Below, one piece after another: positions 6,422 to 9,128 of a DNA stretch of 9,128 nt. The notes under the pieces were generated by a model. That model saw only the letters and a program-made list of their open reading frames with translations. It was not told the origin of the DNA and searched no databases. Both the position numbers and the translations under genes were made by a program. The stretch is from REEB481 sp039796915 (GTDB taxonomy: Bacteria > Bacteroidota > Bacteroidia > NS11-12g > UBA955): positions 1 through 9,128 of the forward strand of contig JBDKIU010000034.1 in the NCBI GenBank assembly GCA_039796915.1. The letters run 5' to 3'. Position 1 is the first letter of the stretch. Each line of letters starts with the position of its first letter.

Positions 6422-7066
6422 ATGCTCCACTTACACAGATTTACCTTCAACCCGTTCCAGGAAAACACCTACGTGGTGAGCCATCCCGACGGAACCTGCA
6501 TCATCGTTGACCCCGGCTGCCAAACGGCTTCAGAACAACAGCGCCTGAATCAATACCTGCTGGACAAACAACTGAAACCCCTCGCAATTGTCAATACTCA
6601 CGCGCATATTGACCATATCCTTGGCTTGGATTATTTGCGTACGTTCCATCAAATCCCATTTTACCTGCACCCTCAGGAGCTTGATGTTTTGTCATGGGCG
6701 CCCCAAAGCGGCAAAATGTGGGGATTTGACCTTGAAGCACAGGAAAAGCCGGAACAGCTGCTGCCGAATTCAGGAACCCTGCAGATCGGGAATATTGAAC
6801 TGGAGGTTCGGTTTTGCCCTGGCCATTCTCCGGGCTCCGTGTGTTTCATCAGTCCGGAAGATGGCTGGATGATCGGAGGTGATGTACTTTTCAGGGAAAG
6901 CATCGGCAGGACCGACCTTCCCGGAGGCAATCACCAACAACTGCTTCAATCCATCAAAGAGCAACTGTTCACTTTACCAGAACACGTAACCGTTTTCCCA
7001 GGTCACGGACCCGAAACAACCATTGGGCATGAGCGCCGGCACAATCCTTTTTTCGGAGCGGACTGA
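6422..7066 (+). CDS. Metallo-beta-lactamase-fold hydrolase, glyoxalase II-like
   Basis: A 214-residue cytoplasmic protein, the normal size for the short GloB-like hydrolases of this fold. The two-metal site is complete: THAHIDH with His60, His62, Asp64 and His65; His135 in CPGHSPGS; Asp154 in IGGDVLF; and His195 in FPGHGP. The N-terminus FNPFQENTYVV and the GRTDLPGG loop (162-169) are typical of this subgroup, which hydrolyses thioesters such as S-lactoylglutathione or related compounds. Most Bacteroidota lack glutathione, so the real substrate is open. The ATG at 6422 is chosen because the family N-terminus begins there; a GTG at 6398 in the same frame lies inside the terminator stem and is rejected. 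The start codon directly follows the T-run of the lpdA terminator. The gene converges on porV with a gap of 16 bases. Confidence 0.92.
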   Translation: MLHLHRFTFNPFQENTYVVSHPDGTCIIVDPGCQTASEQQRLNQYLLDKQLKPLAIVNTHAHIDHILGLDYLRTFHQIPFYLHPQELDVLSWAPQSGKMWGFDLEAQEKPEQLLPNSGTLQIGNIELEVRFCPGHSPGSVCFISPEDGWMIGGDVLFRESIGRTDLPGGNHQQLLQSIKEQLFTLPEHVTVFPGHGPETTIGHERRHNPFFGAD

Positions 7067-7082
7067 GCTGCGCTGCCGCTGA

Positions 7083-8276
7083 TTATTCTTTGAATGCGGC
7101 GAAGTCAAACAACAGGCTGAACCTGAGCTGGTTTGCCAAAGGATGACGCTGCTGAAAAGGTACCAGATAAGCGGCATCAATGCCAAGCACACGGTAGCGA
7201 ACACCAAATCCGAAGGTCAGGTATTTGCGGTTTCCTTTGGTGCTGGGCTCATGGAAATATCCTGCACGTGCGGCAAAGCGCTTGTTGTACCAATATTCCA
7301 TACCTACAGAAACGTTGTATTCTTTAAGTTCTTCCTGGAATCCGCCGGGTGCGTCGCCAAAAGACTGAAACAATCCCTGAATAACAGGCACATCCGGATC
7401 ACCGCCTACAAAAACGCGTGAACCATTCTGATCCAGAGAATCGCCACCCAGGTAGTTCTTCAGATAATAAGGGCGTGTAGGAACCATCAGCTTGTTGATA
7501 TCCAATGCAAACACTACCCGGTTGTAATCATCAATTTCATAGTCAAGCGCACCACCAATCTTGAGGTTCATGGGAATGAAGTCGCGCTGTTCGCGATTGG
7601 TATAAGTCATCTTTGAACCGATGTTCTGCAGGTTTGCGCCAAACGACAACTTTGCGTCTTTACCCTTGATTTCAATCTTGTCCTGATAATACACGTTGAT
7701 GTCGCCGGCTCCGGCAACACCAGGCCTTGTGCTGATGCCGTTGAGTTGGCGCACACCGGCAATGTTTGAACGTATGAAGCGCAAAGCCACGCCAACGGAA
7801 AACTTATCGGTCAAACGGGTAGCGTAACCTGCATCCAGGGCAAATTCGTTCGGATTAAAACTTCCAATGGGATCACCCTGAAAATCTGTAAAGTTGATAT
7901 TCCCCAGAGAAAAATACCTGAATGAACCTGAGATGACACCGTTTTTTCCGACCTTATTGTATGCGCTGAGGTAAGAGAACTGAACATCGGGAACCAGACT
8001 GCGGAGCCATGGAGCATAGGAAATACCCATGCCCGACTTTTTTTCTGCAAAGGCCAGTTTCGACATGTTCCAGTGGATGGAATTTGCATCAGGACTTATG
8101 GCTACGCCGGCGTCTGCCATACCGGCACTTCTGCTGTCGGGAGTGATGGTAAGAAACGGCACCATGGTTGTAACCACGTTTTGTTGACCCGCCAATTGGG
8201 TCTTGCTGATTTGTGCCAGAAGTTGCGTTGCGCTGAACCCTGAAAAAACCAGGGCGATTATTCTATGAAAGTTCAT
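7083..8276 (-). CDS. porV: Type IX secretion system outer membrane shuttle protein PorV
   Basis: A 397-residue outer-membrane beta-barrel of the FadL-like PorV/LptO family, full length. It begins with a signal peptide (about 1-21, with IIALVFSGF as hydrophobic core and likely cleavage near LLA-Q). The family hallmark follows: VPFLTITPDSRSAGMADAGVA (50s-60s region, one mismatch-tolerant block), SPDANSIHWN and KLAFAEKK. The rest alternates amphipathic strands and ends in LRFSLLFDFAAF, a typical barrel C-terminus with terminal aromatic residues. In known systems PorV binds the sorting domain of cargo leaving the translocon and carries it to the PorU sortase complex. The gene lies 39 bases downstream of porU, the order usual in Bacteroidota, and has a good -7 element just upstream. 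It could only be confused with paralogue PorQ, but the porU neighbourhood and the N-terminal motif favour PorV. Confidence 0.93.
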   Translation of the reverse strand: MNFHRIIALVFSGFSATQLLAQISKTQLAGQQNVVTTMVPFLTITPDSRSAGMADAGVAISPDANSIHWNMSKLAFAEKKSGMGISYAPWLRSLVPDVQFSYLSAYNKVGKNGVISGSFRYFSLGNINFTDFQGDPIGSFNPNEFALDAGYATRLTDKFSVGVALRFIRSNIAGVRQLNGISTRPGVAGAGDINVYYQDKIEIKGKDAKLSFGANLQNIGSKMTYTNREQRDFIPMNLKIGGALDYEIDDYNRVVFALDINKLMVPTRPYYLKNYLGGDSLDQNGSRVFVGGDPDVPVIQGLFQSFGDAPGGFQEELKEYNVSVGMEYWYNKRFAARAGYFHEPSTKGNRKYLTFGFGVRYRVLGIDAAYLVPFQQRHPLANQLRFSLLFDFAAFKE

Positions 8277-8295
8277 CTTAGCGATTGAATAGCTG

Positions 8296-8303
8296 CAAAA
8301 ATA
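8296..8303 (-). promoter_or_regulatory. Putative -7 promoter element for porV
   Basis: Read on the - strand, tatttttg matches the Bacteroidota -7 consensus TAnnTTTG at all six fixed positions and lies 19 bases upstream of the porV ATG, entirely in the 39-base porU-porV gap. A clear TTG -33 element is not visible at the usual distance. It suggests that porV can be transcribed separately from porU, but AT-rich octamers like this also arise by chance. Confidence 0.45.
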
Positions 8304-8315
8304 GGATTTCCGACT

Positions 8316-9128
8316 TTAACGCGCGTTTTGCGTGCTTATTATTCTACCATGATGCATGGATGATTCACCCGATGCTGTACTCAATATGATTTTATAGAAG
8401 AACAAACCATTCCCGGGCATGCCGTTCGAAGGCTTCCAACGCAATGCGCCGGAACGCGCAGCCGCCTGCCTGATGCTGGTAGTTTCGCGATGGAGTTCCC
8501 TTCCTACGGCGTCAGTAATAATCAATGTTGCTTCCAGGTCTTCGCCGGCAGCATTATGTTCTACCAAAAAACTTATTTCCTGGCCTGGCTCAGCCGGGTT
8601 TGGAAATGGAATTACTTGGGAAACCGTAAAAATACCGCGTGCGCTAACCAGCATTTGAATACTTGCTTCCGATGAATTGTTGAAAATATCCCAAACACGC
8701 AATGTGAGTGTATGCATCCCCATACTGAGGTTCTGAAGTGGAAACCTAATGCTTCCGCTGCTGAAGCTGTTGATGTCTGCGGTGTAGTAATCATTGACTA
8801 CAAAAACCTGTTCCTGCGGTGTTCCTTTATCTACGAACAGCAACAAATCCCTGCCAATCCCATTGCCTGTGGCATTGATGCCATTGGCATCTCGGAGGAA
8901 GGCCAGCGCCAGCGCGTCTGAAGCAACAACGCCACCGCTGCGGAAGGTGGTATCGTTCAAAAACAATCGAATTCCGGGACCGGTCTTGTCTGCAATCACC
9001 AACTGCTCGCTTCCGCCAATCAACACCTGATAAAATCCGCTGGCGTCGGTAACTCCATTTTCAGCATACATGGAAATTTTACCTGGTGCTACCTGATAGC
9101 TGATGTCCTTGGGCACCATGAATTCAAC
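8316..9128 (-). CDS. porU: Type IX secretion system sortase PorU, C-terminal 270 residues (5' end outside the window)
   Basis: The frame is open to the right edge; the ATG at 9119 is internal. PorU is a gingipain-like (peptidase family C25) surface protease that removes the sorting domain of T9SS cargo and attaches the cargo to the cell surface. The catalytic domain is outside the window. Visible features typical of PorU tails: FMVPKDISYQVAPGKISMYAENG, GPGIRLFLNDTTF with GG, ANGINATGNGIGRD, VNDYYTADINSF, GMHTLTLRVWDIFNNSS, and a last Ig-like domain with FPNPAEPG, VEHNAAGEDLEATLIITDAVGRE, LRWKPSNG and NGLFFYKI. This last domain resembles a type A sorting domain, in line with the known retention of such a domain by PorU. 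Family members, as I recall them, usually have His where GIGRD has Arg. porV follows 39 bases downstream. Confidence 0.9.
   Translation of the reverse strand, partial: VEFMVPKDISYQVAPGKISMYAENGVTDASGFYQVLIGGSEQLVIADKTGPGIRLFLNDTTFRSGGVVASDALALAFLRDANGINATGNGIGRDLLLFVDKGTPQEQVFVVNDYYTADINSFSSGSIRFPLQNLSMGMHTLTLRVWDIFNNSSEASIQMLVSARGIFTVSQVIPFPNPAEPGQEISFLVEHNAAGEDLEATLIITDAVGRELHRETTSIRQAAARSGALRWKPSNGMPGNGLFFYKIILSTASGESSMHHGRIISTQNAR

Noticed and set aside
7057..7080. Possible terminator between the hydrolase gene and porV (agcgg/ccgct)
   Set aside because: A five-base stem with a large loop and no T-run, partly inside the coding region; no convincing terminator serves this convergent pair.
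1..9128. Search for a mobile element, phage remnant, CRISPR array, RNA gene or defence system
   Set aside because: All but short gaps are filled by recognisable genes of normal length; no transposase, integrase, direct-repeat array, tRNA-like or rRNA-like stretch was seen.

Overview
The window looks like an ordinary chromosomal segment of a member of the Bacteroidota. Three things point there: the left-most protein ends in a type IX secretion system (T9SS) type A sorting domain, the right end carries porU and porV of the T9SS itself, and no gene has a well-placed Shine-Dalgarno sequence while several starts are preceded by matches to the Bacteroidota -7 element TAnnTTTG. Nothing in the sequence fixes the genus. 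Coding density is high and no gene-free stretch exceeds about 100 bases.

Left part (1-2676, + strand): the C-terminal part of a large secreted, probably carbohydrate-binding protein with repeated beta-sandwich modules, a starch-binding-like module and a T9SS sorting domain, closed by a strong terminator. Next comes a sugar transporter of the FHS (FucP/GluP) branch of the major facilitator superfamily. A terminator that works in both directions separates it from the convergent genes that follow.

Middle part (2682-6421): a two-component system on the - strand (sensor kinase first, then an OmpR-type regulator). Divergent from it is a small cytochrome b5-like haem-binding protein. It is followed by lpdA, the dihydrolipoyl dehydrogenase (E3) of the 2-oxoacid dehydrogenase complexes, and a strong terminator.

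Right part (6422-9128): a glyoxalase II-like metallo-beta-lactamase-fold hydrolase whose start codon touches the lpdA terminator. It converges on the T9SS pair porU (C-terminal 270 residues only) and porV on the - strand. PorV shuttles substrates from the translocon to the sortase PorU, which removes sorting domains such as the one on the first protein in the window, so cargo and machinery lie within 9 kb here.

I found no phage, insertion sequence, CRISPR, RNA gene or new multi-gene system. The points most worth a second look are the exact 170-codon periodicity in the secreted protein, the lost acidic residues in the FHS transporter, and the terminator that abuts the start codon of the hydrolase gene.
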